From contig CANDNT010000018.1 of assembly GCA_947387485.1 (NCBI GenBank), forward strand, positions 1 to 64,000: a stretch of DNA of 64,000 nt. The letters are read 5' to 3'. This document shows, piece after piece, positions 1 through 9,777 of this stretch. Under the pieces are notes generated by a model, which had not been told where the DNA came from, made no database searches, and was given only the letters and a program-made list of their open reading frames with translations. Position numbers and translations under genes: made by a program. Position 1 is the stretch's first letter. Each line of letters begins with the position of its first letter. The stretch is from Aquimarina rhabdastrellae (lineage in GTDB: Bacteria; Bacteroidota; Bacteroidia; Flavobacteriales; Flavobacteriaceae).

Positions 1-48
1 TACCTCCAATTTTTTCAAAACACCCATTATTTTCTCGAAATTTGCGCT

Positions 49-140
49 AAAGTTGTGCATATAAATTAAAGTGTCGTTACTTCAATTTACTGCTATTTAG
101 TAGTTTGCACAACTTTCTTCAAATGCACCACGGGTGCATT
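49..140. repeat. Inverted repeats at the left edge
   Basis: An 11-bp inverted repeat (AAAGTTGTGCA at 49-59 and its complement at 106-116) is separated by 46 bp. It is followed by an 8-bp hairpin at 122-140 (AATGCACC, loop ACG, GGTGCATT). No convincing gene lies in bases 1-227. The small hairpin could be a terminator for a gene left of the window, but no T-tract follows it. The role is unknown. Confidence 0.4.
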
Positions 141-227
141 CTATTATATTCTATTCAAAAACAAGTATTTTTACGTGTTGCCCATAATATCATTAGGGTT
201 GTATCTTGAAACCCAATCAATAATCAT

Positions 228-344
228 ATGTGCTCATCTAAAAAAAAGAAATTTTTAAAAATCATTCCAGGCATTGTTATTACTATTATTCTTGTTGCCT
301 TAATTATGAATATCTATCTACTTATATATTTTTTAAACTTATAA
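228..344 (+). CDS. Possible 38-aa single-span membrane peptide
   Basis: An ATG at 228 opens a 38-codon frame ending in TAA at 344. It encodes a short basic N-terminus (MCSSKKKKFLK) followed by a continuous hydrophobic stretch from about residue 12 to 38, which would form one transmembrane helix. It converges on the ABC permease gene ending at 348. I recognise no family. A lysine cluster followed by a long hydrophobic run is unusual for random AT-rich sequence, but AT-rich DNA does encode hydrophobic residues by chance, so this remains tentative. Confidence 0.3.
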   Translation: MCSSKKKKFLKIIPGIVITIILVALIMNIYLLIYFLNL

Positions 345-347
345 CAA

Positions 348-1601
348 TTACATTCCTGTTCTAATAGCTTCTACAGGATCCAATCTAGATGCCGAAATAG
401 CTGGTATTATTCCCGAAATCAATCCTATTACTGCCGAGATTATAGTTCCTATAAACATATTCCACGGGGATAATATAAATTCAAAATCTCCTGTAAACAT
501 AGAAGCTACATAAGACATTATCCATACAAGAACCAGTCCTATTAAACCTCCAATAATAGAAAGAACTATCGCCTCAAATAAAAACTGAAATAAGATAAAT
601 CTATTTTTGGCTCCTAGTGATTTTTGTATTCCGATAAGGTTTGTACGTTCCTTTACACTTACAAACATGATATTTGCAATCCCGAATCCTCCTACTAATA
701 ATGAAAAACCACTAATAATCAATCCAATAAAATTCATTTGTGTAGTAATATTATCTATAAAATCTGATAAACCTTGTAACTGATTTAAGAAAAACGTACT
801 TACTTCTCCTGGTTTAATCCCTCTAAACGATCTAAGTTTTTGATCTAGATTTGCTTTAAATTCTGCTACATCTACACCTTCTTCAGGTTTAACTACAATT
901 TGAGGAAAAGAAGATCTATTGTTATCACCATAAATTCTTCTTACCATATTCACAGGTAAAAACACCGCACTATCTTTAGAATTCCCAAAAAGTCCTGCCC
1001 CTTCTTTTTTCAATACTCCGATTACCGAAAATTTACGTCCATATAATCTTATCTTTTTACCCAATGGATTTTGTTCTCCAAAAAGACCTTTAGCCACCTC
1101 ATCACCTAATACAATCACAGGTGTTCCACTTACCGATTCAGATTCATTAAAAAAACGTCCTTCTTCAATTTGTAATGCTTCTATATCATAATATTCATGA
1201 GATACTGCTCCTATGGCCACATCAGCAACTGTTTGGTCTTCATATTTCACAGCTTCATTCTTAACATTCAGTGCATACGAAGCTGCTTCTAAGTCGGGTA
1301 AAGTCCTACTTATATGCTGATATTCTTCAAAAGTAACATCTGGAAATTGTTCTCTCTTCCATTGTGGTATATTAGATGGCCCAAAAGAAAAACGCATAAT
1401 AATTATAGTACTATTGTCTAAACCACTTATGCTTCCTTTAATTTCTTTTTCTAAGGAATCTACCGCTGCTAATACTGCTATAATTGAAAAAATTCCAATA
1501 GTCACTCCTAATAAGGATAAAAAGGTACGAAGCTTATTATTTCTTAATGCATTAATTGCAAAATTAAAGCTCTCTTTTAAGACTCTAAGGTAAATGAGCA
1601 T
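348..1601 (-). CDS. MacB/FtsX-type ABC transporter permease
   Basis: The 417-residue protein has the MacB-type permease layout. An N-terminal transmembrane helix (about residues 22-46) is followed by a periplasmic MacB core domain (about 50-280) and three C-terminal helices (about 290-315, 335-365, 380-405) forming the FtsX domain. The protein ends in the typical family sequence RLDPVEAIRTGM. Such permeases work with a separate cytoplasmic ATPase in mechanotransmission-type export or lipoprotein release; no ATPase gene is adjacent inside the window. The start MLIYLRVLKES is the only sensible one and puts the first helix in the expected place. The substrate cannot be inferred. It is transcribed divergently from purH across about 276 bp. 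Confidence 0.9.
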   Translation of the reverse strand: MLIYLRVLKESFNFAINALRNNKLRTFLSLLGVTIGIFSIIAVLAAVDSLEKEIKGSISGLDNSTIIIMRFSFGPSNIPQWKREQFPDVTFEEYQHISRTLPDLEAASYALNVKNEAVKYEDQTVADVAIGAVSHEYYDIEALQIEEGRFFNESESVSGTPVIVLGDEVAKGLFGEQNPLGKKIRLYGRKFSVIGVLKKEGAGLFGNSKDSAVFLPVNMVRRIYGDNNRSSFPQIVVKPEEGVDVAEFKANLDQKLRSFRGIKPGEVSTFFLNQLQGLSDFIDNITTQMNFIGLIISGFSLLVGGFGIANIMFVSVKERTNLIGIQKSLGAKNRFILFQFLFEAIVLSIIGGLIGLVLVWIMSYVASMFTGDFEFILSPWNMFIGTIISAVIGLISGIIPAISASRLDPVEAIRTGM

Positions 1602-1846
1602 ATCTAGATTCTTTTAGTTAAGATTATCGATCAATAAAGATAGGACGTTTTCGTCATAGTTTCGTTACACATTTTAACTCGGTTTCTTTTATTAAGCCTA
1701 TTCTTCACTCTTACCTCCTCTCTTATTTCGCTTCATTTAATAATTTTTTAGTCTCTTATTTTTTACCCTTTATATATTTACCTGTATTCTCTATTATTTT
1801 CAAAATTAAATTTGCGTTCATCGTTTTAAACTGATTTCTAAATTGC

Positions 1847-1854
1847 TACTTTTG
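1847..1854 (+). promoter_or_regulatory. Putative -7 promoter element for purH
   Basis: TACTTTTG matches the Bacteroidota -7 consensus TAnnTTTG and lies 23 bp before the purH ATG. I see no convincing -33 TTG at the usual spacing, so the assignment rests on the -7 match and its position. Confidence 0.55.
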
Positions 1855-1877
1855 CGGTTTATTAACTAAATACACTC

Positions 1878-3410
1878 ATGAACACAACAAAAACGGCAAA
1901 ATCTGCCTTAATTTCTGTATTTAATAAAGATGGTTTAGCTCCTATTGTTCAACAATTAAATGCATTGGGAGTGACTATCTATTCTACAGGTGGTACCGAA
2001 AAATTCATTAAAGATCTAGGTATCGATGTTATTCCTGTCGAAGACATCACTTCGTATCCTTCCATATTAGGAGGTCGTGTAAAAACACTACACCCTAAAG
2101 TATTTGGAGGAATCTTAAACCGTCAAAATAATGATAGTGATATTGCCGAATTAGAAACTTATGAAATTCCGCAAATTGATATCGTTATTGTTGACTTGTA
2201 TCCTTTTGAAAAAACTGTTGCTTCTGGTGCTGATGCTCAAGATATCATCGAAAAAGTTGATATCGGAGGTATTTCTTTAATTAGAGCTGCTGCAAAAAAC
2301 TTTGCAGATGTAACCTGTGTTTCTTCTGTAGAAGATTATGAAGAGTTTTTACAGGTGATCACAAACGGTAAAGGAGCCATTACTATTGAAGAGCGTAAAC
2401 GTTTTGCAACTAAAGCTTTTAAAGTATCTTCTCATTATGATACTGCTATCTTTAATTATTTTAATAGTGATAATGAAGAAAAAGCATATAAAGCGAGCTT
2501 TACTGAAGGCAAGGTTTTACGTTATGGCGAAAATCCTCATCAAGAAGGTTCTTTTTATGGAGCATTTAATGATATGTTTGATAAACTTCATGGTAAAGAA
2601 CTTTCTTACAACAATTTATTAGATGTAGATGCTGCCGTAAATTTAATGTTAGAGTTTAAAAATGAAGCTCCTACATTTGCTATTTTAAAACACAACAATG
2701 CTTGTGGATTAGCTCAACGAGCAACTGTACATCAAGCTTATGTAGATGCTTTGGCTGGTGATCCTGTTTCGGCTTTTGGCGGAATCTTAATTAGTAATAC
2801 TGAAATCGATGCTACTACTGCCGAAGAAATTCATAAATTATTCTGTGAAGTAGTTATTGCTCCATCATATACAGAAGAAGCTTTAACAATATTAAAAGGG
2901 AAAAAGAATCGTATTATTCTGATTCAAAAAGAAATTGAATTACCTCAACAACAAGTACGTACATGTTTAAACGGGGTACTTGTTCAAGATAAAGACTCAA
3001 AAACAGATACTGCAGCAGATTTAAAAACTGTAACTACTGTAGCCCCTACTGCAACACAAATAGAAGATTTATTGTTTGCTTCAAAAATTTGTAAACACAC
3101 AAAATCAAATACCATTGTATTCTCAAAAGGAAAACAATTACTTGCTAGTGGTACAGGGCAAACTTCTAGAGTAGATGCATTAAAACAAGCTGTAGAAAAA
3201 GCAAAAGCTTTTAATTTTGACCTTAATGACGCTGTAATGGCCAGTGACGCTTTCTTCCCATTCCCTGATTGTGTGGAACTTGCACATAAAGCAGGAATTA
3301 AAGCTGTCATTCAACCAGGCGGTTCTATAAAGGATCAATTAAGTATAGATTACTGTAATGAAAATGATTTAGCAATGGTTATGACCGGAACTCGTCATTT
3401 TAAACATTAA
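1878..3410 (+). CDS. purH: Bifunctional AICAR formyltransferase/IMP cyclohydrolase
   Basis: This enzyme performs the last two steps of de novo IMP synthesis in the cytoplasm: formylation of AICAR with 10-formyl-THF, then ring closure. The N-terminal MGS-like cyclohydrolase domain (about residues 1-195) contains STGGTEKFIKDLG and GGRVKTLHPKVFGGIL. The C-terminal AICAR transformylase domain contains RYGENPHQ and the Lys-His pair K271-H272 in KHNNACG, where the family's catalytic residues lie. At 510 residues it is slightly shorter than the roughly 529-residue E. coli protein but appears complete. The ATG at 1878 follows a -7 promoter element. It is separated by 48 bp from mreB, so read-through is possible. 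Confidence 0.96.
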   Translation: MNTTKTAKSALISVFNKDGLAPIVQQLNALGVTIYSTGGTEKFIKDLGIDVIPVEDITSYPSILGGRVKTLHPKVFGGILNRQNNDSDIAELETYEIPQIDIVIVDLYPFEKTVASGADAQDIIEKVDIGGISLIRAAAKNFADVTCVSSVEDYEEFLQVITNGKGAITIEERKRFATKAFKVSSHYDTAIFNYFNSDNEEKAYKASFTEGKVLRYGENPHQEGSFYGAFNDMFDKLHGKELSYNNLLDVDAAVNLMLEFKNEAPTFAILKHNNACGLAQRATVHQAYVDALAGDPVSAFGGILISNTEIDATTAEEIHKLFCEVVIAPSYTEEALTILKGKKNRIILIQKEIELPQQQVRTCLNGVLVQDKDSKTDTAADLKTVTTVAPTATQIEDLLFASKICKHTKSNTIVFSKGKQLLASGTGQTSRVDALKQAVEKAKAFNFDLNDAVMASDAFFPFPDCVELAHKAGIKAVIQPGGSIKDQLSIDYCNENDLAMVMTGTRHFKH

Positions 3411-3458
3411 TTTTACTAACTTTACCGAATTGTAACCCTATTAACTATAATTGCACCC

Positions 3459-4487
3459 ATGGGATTTTTTGACTTCTTGACCGAAGAGATCGCAATAGAC
3501 TTAGGTACTGCGAACACATTGATTATACACAACGACAAAGTTGTCGTTGATAGTCCATCTATAGTAGCTAGAGATAGAACCACTGGTAAAATTACTCATG
3601 TGGGAAAAGAAGCTGCTATGATGCAGGGAAAAACCCATGAAAATATTAAGACTATTCGTCCGCTTAAAGACGGAGTAATAGCCGATTTTGATGCTAGTGA
3701 AAAAATGATCAGTATGTTCATTAAAGACATTCCTGCATTAAAAAAGAAATGGATTACTCCATCGCTACGAATGGTTATCTGTATTCCTTCTGGAATTACA
3801 GAGGTTGAGATGCGTGCTGTAAAAGAAAGTGCAGAACGTGTAAATGGTAAAGAGGTTTACCTTATACACGAGCCCATGGCTGCAGCTATAGGTATTGGGG
3901 TTGATATCATGCAACCTAAAGGAAATATGATTGTAGATATAGGTGGTGGTACTACCGAGATTGCAGTTATTGCCTTAGGAGGTATCGTTTGCGACAAATC
4001 TGTTAAAGTTGCAGGTGATGTTTTTACAAATGATATCATTTATTATATGCGTACGCAACATAACTTATATGTAGGAGAACGTACTGCTGAGAAAATTAAA
4101 ATCCAAATTGGTGCTGCTACAGAAGATCTTGAATTACCACCAGATGATATGAGTGTTCAAGGACGAGATCTTTTGACAGGAAAACCAAAACAAGTTCAAA
4201 TCTCTTATCGTGAAATTGCAAAAGCTTTAGATAAATCTATTTTAAGAATAGAAGATGCTGTTATGGAGACTTTATCTCAAACTCCGCCAGAGCTTGCTGC
4301 TGACATTTATAATACGGGTATTTATCTTGCTGGAGGTGGTTCTATGTTACGTGGTTTGGATAAACGTTTGTCTCAAAAAACTGATCTTCCTGTTTATATA
4401 GCCGAAGATCCATTAAGAGCTGTAGTAAGAGGTACAGGTATTACTCTTAAAAATATTAATCGCTATAAAGGAGTATTGATTAAATAA
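3459..4487 (+). CDS. mreB: Rod shape-determining protein MreB
   Basis: This is a bacterial actin homologue that polymerises under the inner membrane and directs elongasome movement and rod shape. The 342-residue sequence begins MGFFDFLTEEIAIDLGTANT, with the phosphate-1 loop (IDLGTANT). It contains the connecting and phosphate-2 regions (DIGGGTTEIAVIALGGI) and the adenosine motif near the C-terminus (YLAGGGSMLRGLD). Length is normal for the family. It heads a co-directional mreB-mreC-mreD-mrdA-rodA cluster, the canonical order of the elongation machinery. Confidence 0.97.
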   Translation: MGFFDFLTEEIAIDLGTANTLIIHNDKVVVDSPSIVARDRTTGKITHVGKEAAMMQGKTHENIKTIRPLKDGVIADFDASEKMISMFIKDIPALKKKWITPSLRMVICIPSGITEVEMRAVKESAERVNGKEVYLIHEPMAAAIGIGVDIMQPKGNMIVDIGGGTTEIAVIALGGIVCDKSVKVAGDVFTNDIIYYMRTQHNLYVGERTAEKIKIQIGAATEDLELPPDDMSVQGRDLLTGKPKQVQISYREIAKALDKSILRIEDAVMETLSQTPPELAADIYNTGIYLAGGGSMLRGLDKRLSQKTDLPVYIAEDPLRAVVRGTGITLKNINRYKGVLIK

Positions 4488-4496
4488 TCCTAAAAG

Positions 4497-5321
4497 ATGC
4501 AGCAGATTGTAAACTTTTTTATTAGGAATAAAAACTTCCTATTGTTTCTGCTTCTACTTTTTATTTCTTTGGTCTTAACGATACAGTCACATTCGTATCA
4601 TAAGAGTAAATTTATTAGTTCTACTAATTTTTTAAGTGGAGGAGTATACGATTGGAGCTATAACATAACTAAGTATTTTAAACTGGCAGACTATAACAAG
4701 AGACTGCTAAGTGAAAATGCTTATTTACGTAATCAATTACACCTTCTTGATACCGATACTGTACAACAATATATAGATACCGCTTCTTTTGGCCGTCCAT
4801 TTACGTTTTCAAAAGCACTGGTAATTCGTAATGATTACAATAAAATAGATAATTACATCCTTATCGATAAAGGGAAAAAAGACAGCGTTCATGCAGATAT
4901 GGGGGTTGTTACAGATAAGGGAATTATAGGTATTGTAGAGCAAACTTCAAATCACTATTCAAGAGTTATTTCAATTCTTAATAGCAATTCTGAAATCAAT
5001 GCTGGTTTAAAAAAAACCAATCATTATGGTACTTTAACTTGGGATGGAAAAGATCCTAATATTGTACAATTAGAAGCAATACCTAGACAAGCTCCTATAA
5101 AAAAGGGAGATAGTATTATTACAGCTGGGTATTCTACAATTTTTCCTAAAGGAATTGGAATAGGAATTATTGAAGATTTTGATTTAGATCAAAACAATAG
5201 TTATTACAACATCAATGTCAAACTACATAATGATATGACAAACATTGGTTTTGTATATACTATTAAAAATAATAATCGAAAAGAGATTGAATCTCTATTA
5301 ATTGAAGGGGAAACAAATTAA
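4497..5321 (+). CDS. mreC: Rod shape-determining protein MreC
   Basis: A 274-residue bitopic protein with a short cytoplasmic N-terminus, one transmembrane helix (about residues 12-30), a coiled-coil-prone segment (about 60-85) and the periplasmic beta-rich MreC domain (VTDKGIIGIVEQTSNHYSRV region). It activates PBP2/RodA in the elongasome. It begins 10 bp after mreB, and its TAA overlaps the mreD ATG by one base (TAATG), consistent with translational coupling. Confidence 0.93.
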   Translation: MQQIVNFFIRNKNFLLFLLLLFISLVLTIQSHSYHKSKFISSTNFLSGGVYDWSYNITKYFKLADYNKRLLSENAYLRNQLHLLDTDTVQQYIDTASFGRPFTFSKALVIRNDYNKIDNYILIDKGKKDSVHADMGVVTDKGIIGIVEQTSNHYSRVISILNSNSEINAGLKKTNHYGTLTWDGKDPNIVQLEAIPRQAPIKKGDSIITAGYSTIFPKGIGIGIIEDFDLDQNNSYYNINVKLHNDMTNIGFVYTIKNNNRKEIESLLIEGETN

Positions 5322-5827
5322 TGAATTTAGACATAGCACTTAATCTTGGTAGGTTTATTACATTACTACTGATTCAAGTAATGGTATTAAATCACGTTGA
5401 TTTTCTGGGGTATCTTGACCCCTATCTTTATATTATATTTATTCTACTTTTCCCTTTAAACGCAAACAGAAGTTTATTTTTATTACTTAGTTTTATATAC
5501 GGACTTATTTTAGATATGTTTGGAGATTCTGGTGGTATCCATGCAGCTGCATGTGTTACTATTGCTTTTGCTAGGCCTTTAATTCTAAGATCAACTTTTG
5601 GTGTTAGTTATGAGTTTCAAACAATCAAATTAGCTAATGTAAGTTTTCTTCAACAATTAGTGTATGTATCTCTTATGGTTATCATACATCATTTTGTTCT
5701 TTTTTCTTTAGAGATATTTAACCTATCACATATACTATTATTTGCTAAAAAAGCGTTATTCACTAGCGTTTTCACTATAATACTTAGTATGCTCGTTTTA
5801 GTTTTATTTCGAAGAAAAAATTCATGA
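5321..5827 (+). CDS. mreD: Rod shape-determining protein MreD
   Basis: A 168-residue polytopic inner-membrane protein with five or six hydrophobic segments. Family identity is supported mainly by the hydropathy pattern, its size and its position between mreC and mrdA; MreD sequences are poorly conserved. It overlaps mreC by 1 bp and the following PBP2 gene by 4 bp (ATGA), so translation of the three is probably coupled. Confidence 0.88.
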   Translation: MNLDIALNLGRFITLLLIQVMVLNHVDFLGYLDPYLYIIFILLFPLNANRSLFLLLSFIYGLILDMFGDSGGIHAAACVTIAFARPLILRSTFGVSYEFQTIKLANVSFLQQLVYVSLMVIIHHFVLFSLEIFNLSHILLFAKKALFTSVFTIILSMLVLVLFRRKNS

Positions 5828-7686
5828 GGAAATTATTGCTTTATCTTATTATTGTTGTCATTGGAATTGTATTCATTTCTAGGTTATTCTACCTTCAAAT
5901 TTATAATACTTCTTATGCTGCTTTGTCTGAAGATAATGCGGTAAAAGTTATAAATGACTATCCCGAACGCGGAGCTATATATGATCGCAATGGAACTTTA
6001 TTAGTTTCTAATCAGCCTTCGTATGATGTGATGGCTATTCCTAGAGAATTAAAACCCTTTGATACCTTAGAGTTTTGTTCTTTATTAAACATTTCTAAAG
6101 AACGTTTAATCAAACAAATCGATAAAGCTAAACGTTATTCTTATAGAGTTGGTTCTGTAATTGTTCCTCAACTTACTAAAGATGAGTATGCGTATCTGCA
6201 AGAAAAAATGCACAAGTTCAATGGTTTTTATATCCAGAAAAGATCATTACGTGACTATCATACTGATCATGGTGCTAATGTATTAGGGTTTATAGGCGAA
6301 GTAAACAATGCTGCTATAAAAAAAGATAATTATTATATCTCTGGAGATTTAATGGGTATACGTGGTGTTGAAAAACAATACGAAAAAATACTACGTGGTA
6401 ATAAAGGTGTTAAACGTATTTTACAGGATCGATTCAATCGAGCTATAGGACCTTATAAAGGTGGTACTATGGATACACTTCCTGTTCCTGGAAAAGATTT
6501 AACACTCACCATAGATAACGAACTCCAAAAATATGGAGAACAGCTGATGGTAAACAAAAGAGGAGGTATTGTTGTTATCGAACCTGCTACAGGAGAAATT
6601 CTAGCTTTAATTACAGCTCCTCATTATAAACCAGATTTATTGGTAGGAAGAAAACGTTCTCCCAATTTTACCAAACTGTATAACGATACTATCGCAAAAC
6701 CTTTATTTGATCGCGGAGTTCAAGGATCTTATCCTCCAGGTTCTCCTTTTAAGACATTAACTGCTTTAATTGGCTTACAAGAAGGTGTTATTGATGATCG
6801 TTCGACTTTATTTTGTAGTGGTGCCTATAAATATGGTAAAAAAGCTAAAATGGGTTGTCACTGTGGTACAGGAAGACATAATCTTACTAGTGCCGTTGCT
6901 AAATCTTGTAACACTTATTTTGCAACTACATATCGCGGTTTTATAGAAAAATATGACTCTCCTAAAGATGGTATTGATAATTGGAAAGCTCATGCCGCAA
7001 GTTTTGGACTTGGTAACTTCTTGAACAATGACCTTTCTTCTGGAAGTAAGGGCTTAATTCCTGATGGAGCATTCTACGATCGTTATTATCCCGGAAATCG
7101 TTGGAGAGCTACAACTACACTTTCTAATGCCATAGGACAAGGAGAAGTAAGCACTACTCCTATTCAATTAGCAAATATGACTGCAGCCATAGCTAATAGA
7201 GGTTTCTTTTTTACACCTCACATAGTAAAAGCTATTGATAGTATATCTCTTAAAGATGAAAATTATACTGTTCCTAAATTAACTACCATAGACAAAAAAC
7301 ATTTTGCTCCAGTAATTGAAGGAATGCATAGAGTATACACTCATGGTACAGCAAGAGCTTTACAAGTACCCGGTATTGAGATCTGCGGAAAAACTGGTAC
7401 TTCAGAAAATTATACTAAGATCAATGGCGAAAGAACTCAACTTACAGATCATTCTATCTTTACAGCATTTGCACCTAAAGAGAATCCTAAAATTGCAATA
7501 GCTGTTTTTATCGAAAATGGTTATTGGGGATCAAGATCAGCTGGGCGAATTGCTAGTTTAATGATTGAAAAACATATCAAAGGTCATATTACTCGTACTG
7601 ATTTAGAAAAATGGGTTTTGGAACACAGTCTTGAAGAAGAATATGCAAAACCGTTAAGTGGCGAACCTTTTGAAATTAATAAATAA
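5824..7686 (+). CDS. mrdA: Penicillin-binding protein 2 (elongation transpeptidase)
   Basis: A class B PBP that crosslinks peptidoglycan during lateral wall growth, with RodA as its glycosyltransferase partner. The 620-residue protein has an N-terminal membrane anchor (about residues 4-22), a dimerisation/pedestal domain (NDYPERGAIYDRNG onward) and a transpeptidase domain. The active-site motifs are complete: S307-x-x-K310 in PPGSPFKT, S361-C-N363, and K523-T-G in CGKTGTSEN. It overlaps mreD by 4 bp and is followed 7 bp later by rodA. Confidence 0.96.
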   Translation: MRKLLLYLIIVVIGIVFISRLFYLQIYNTSYAALSEDNAVKVINDYPERGAIYDRNGTLLVSNQPSYDVMAIPRELKPFDTLEFCSLLNISKERLIKQIDKAKRYSYRVGSVIVPQLTKDEYAYLQEKMHKFNGFYIQKRSLRDYHTDHGANVLGFIGEVNNAAIKKDNYYISGDLMGIRGVEKQYEKILRGNKGVKRILQDRFNRAIGPYKGGTMDTLPVPGKDLTLTIDNELQKYGEQLMVNKRGGIVVIEPATGEILALITAPHYKPDLLVGRKRSPNFTKLYNDTIAKPLFDRGVQGSYPPGSPFKTLTALIGLQEGVIDDRSTLFCSGAYKYGKKAKMGCHCGTGRHNLTSAVAKSCNTYFATTYRGFIEKYDSPKDGIDNWKAHAASFGLGNFLNNDLSSGSKGLIPDGAFYDRYYPGNRWRATTTLSNAIGQGEVSTTPIQLANMTAAIANRGFFFTPHIVKAIDSISLKDENYTVPKLTTIDKKHFAPVIEGMHRVYTHGTARALQVPGIEICGKTGTSENYTKINGERTQLTDHSIFTAFAPKENPKIAIAVFIENGYWGSRSAGRIASLMIEKHIKGHITRTDLEKWVLEHSLEEEYAKPLSGEPFEINK

Positions 7687-7692
7687 TTCTAG

Positions 7693-8946
7693 ATGGCAAA
7701 ATCAAGTGTAGCTGCAATAGACTGGCTAACCGTTTTAATTTTTATTTTACTAATTGGTTTTGGATGGGGAAATATCTATTCTGCTTCTTTCAATGAAGAC
7801 ACTATTTCTTTTACAGATCTAAGTCTTTCTTATGTAAAACAAGGATTATGGATTGGACTAAGTCTACTTTTAGTTATTATCATACTCTCTATTGAAGCTA
7901 AGTTTTATGAACGCTTTTCTAGTGTCATTTATTTAGCCTCTTTGCTTTCCTTATTAGGTTTATTTGTTTTAGGTAAAAATATTTCTGGAGCTACTTCTTG
8001 GTATGTATTTGGCCCTGCAAGTATTCAACCATCAGAATTTGCTAAAGCAGCTACGGCGCTCGCTTTGGCTAAATACCTTAGCGACTTACATACTAATATC
8101 AAATACTTTAAACATCAACTTAATGCATTCTTGATCATAATTTTACCTGCATTAATTATCATTCCGCAACCAGATCCTGGAAGTGCCCTGGTATATGCAG
8201 CTTTCTTTTTCCCTTTATATAGAGAGGGGTTACCCGCTTTATATTTAATTATAGGGATATCCACTGTGGTTTTATTTGTCCTCACATTGCTATTTGGACC
8301 AACTTGGGTTGTTGCTATTAGTGTATTTTTAATTTTTGGGTTATTGTTTATGAATCGTAATCAAAAGCCCAAATACTCAAGATATTTCTTGACTGCTGCT
8401 ACTATAACTTTATTTTGCTTTTCTGTTAATTATATTTTCAATAATATTTTTGAACAACGACATAGAGATCGTTTTAATATCGTTTTAGGAAAAGAAATTG
8501 ATACTAAAGGTATTGGTTACAACACTAACCAAAGCGAAATTGCAATTGGTAATGGTAGTTGGTTTGGAAAAGGCTGGAAAGAAGGAACACAAACCAAAGG
8601 TGACTTTGTACCTGCTCAGGATACCGATTATATCTTTAGTACTGTAGGTGAAGAATGGGGGTTTGTAGGAGCAACTTTTATCATCCTTCTTTTTGTTATC
8701 TTATTACTACGTCTATTACACCTTGCAGAAAGGCAAAAAAATCAATTTAGCCGTGTTTATGGCTACAGTGTCGTAGGTATTTTATTTATTCATTTTACTG
8801 TAAATATAGGTATGGTTACAGGTTTATTACCTACTGTAGGAATACCGTTACCTTTCTTTAGTTATGGTGGTTCTAGTTTATGGGGTTTTACAATACTCCT
8901 ATTTATTTTTATAAAATTAGATGCGAACAGAGTGAATGAATGGTAA
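7693..8946 (+). CDS. rodA: SEDS peptidoglycan glycosyltransferase RodA
   Basis: A SEDS-family polytopic membrane protein of 417 residues that polymerises lipid II in the elongasome. About ten hydrophobic segments are visible. Family landmarks include SIQPSEFAKAATALALAKYL, the conserved acidic loop PQPDPGSALV, and the C-terminal GLLPTVGIPLPFFSYGGSS. Gene order after mrdA supports RodA rather than FtsW. It ends only 10 bp from the convergent nuclease gene, and no terminator hairpin is visible between them. Confidence 0.95.
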   Translation: MAKSSVAAIDWLTVLIFILLIGFGWGNIYSASFNEDTISFTDLSLSYVKQGLWIGLSLLLVIIILSIEAKFYERFSSVIYLASLLSLLGLFVLGKNISGATSWYVFGPASIQPSEFAKAATALALAKYLSDLHTNIKYFKHQLNAFLIIILPALIIIPQPDPGSALVYAAFFFPLYREGLPALYLIIGISTVVLFVLTLLFGPTWVVAISVFLIFGLLFMNRNQKPKYSRYFLTAATITLFCFSVNYIFNNIFEQRHRDRFNIVLGKEIDTKGIGYNTNQSEIAIGNGSWFGKGWKEGTQTKGDFVPAQDTDYIFSTVGEEWGFVGATFIILLFVILLLRLLHLAERQKNQFSRVYGYSVVGILFIHFTVNIGMVTGLLPTVGIPLPFFSYGGSSLWGFTILLFIFIKLDANRVNEW

Positions 8947-8956
8947 ATACTCTATT

Positions 8957-9751
8957 CTAAAACTTCCAAACGCTGGGATATACTTGATTTTCTAATCGAG
9001 TTTCTATTTCATCATCAAGTTTAGGGTAGAAATCTATTCCTGTTAACTTTTCTATTTGATCAACTGGTACAATAAAATCTTTTAGCGGTTTGTTTGAATC
9101 TTTATGTGGCATCAAAAAACCTATCATTTTTGGATTTGTTGAATTGTTATCCAAAATTACTTTATAAAAATATTCCGGAACAGCCACGTTTTCTTCTCCT
9201 ATATTTTTTAGATTTTTATGTAATACTCCTCCCGTAACAACATATACTCCATTATATCGCTTTGCCCAATATCTCACTTTCTTTTCTAACTTATTCCATA
9301 TTCCGCTATTAAATGCATGTTCTTGTGGACTAATATTAGAGGTTAAAAAAGTTTCTTCAAAGGCATCATAAGAAAATCTTCTATCTCCTGCTGGACATAA
9401 ATGCCCCTTATCATATCCAGATTTTTTATAATTTCTCCAATGAGCAGAAGATGACTTTACCTTTTTATCTTCTTGAAAATATGGCCTTTTAAATTCATTC
9501 TTGGATAAATGGTCAGCTTTAAGTTCATAAGCTACCCATTCTGCCTGTTCATAAGCTTCGGCATAAGATAACGTATAGTTATCATGTGTAATAATACTAC
9601 CCGTAGTAGATGTAGGTAAATAAAAGAAATTTTGTGTTTTTACAACTTCATCTATTTGAGGAGTCTTATCTATATACTCTTCTGCGTATTTAAAGATAGC
9701 TGCGACAATAAGAATAAGAATTGGATAAATTAATCTACGGTTAATTTTCAT
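8957..9751 (-). CDS. DNA/RNA non-specific endonuclease, membrane-anchored or secreted
   Basis: A 264-residue beta-beta-alpha metal nuclease of the NucA/NUC1 type that cleaves DNA and RNA without sequence specificity. The core motif is YDKGHLCPAGDRR, with the general-base His at residue 117 (family motif DRGH, here DKGH). A downstream Asn-rich Mg-binding helix SNISPQEHAFNSGIWNKLE follows. Residues 5-20 form a hydrophobic signal or anchor, so it probably acts in the periplasm or outside the cell. An upstream in-frame ATG at 9781 is rejected because a -7 promoter element (9770-9777) lies between it and the start at 9751. Nutrient scavenging from nucleic acids is a likely role. Confidence 0.9.
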   Translation of the reverse strand: MKINRRLIYPILILIVAAIFKYAEEYIDKTPQIDEVVKTQNFFYLPTSTTGSIITHDNYTLSYAEAYEQAEWVAYELKADHLSKNEFKRPYFQEDKKVKSSSAHWRNYKKSGYDKGHLCPAGDRRFSYDAFEETFLTSNISPQEHAFNSGIWNKLEKKVRYWAKRYNGVYVVTGGVLHKNLKNIGEENVAVPEYFYKVILDNNSTNPKMIGFLMPHKDSNKPLKDFIVPVDQIEKLTGIDFYPKLDDEIETRLENQVYPSVWKF

Positions 9752-9769
9752 GGTATAGGCTATTTGATG

Positions 9770-9777
9770 CAAAAATA
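9770..9777 (-). promoter_or_regulatory. Putative -7 element for the nuclease gene
   Basis: On the minus strand this reads TATTTTTG, an exact match to TAnnTTTG, about 18 bp before the chosen start at 9751. It decides the start, because the longer reading frame would begin inside the promoter. Confidence 0.6.
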
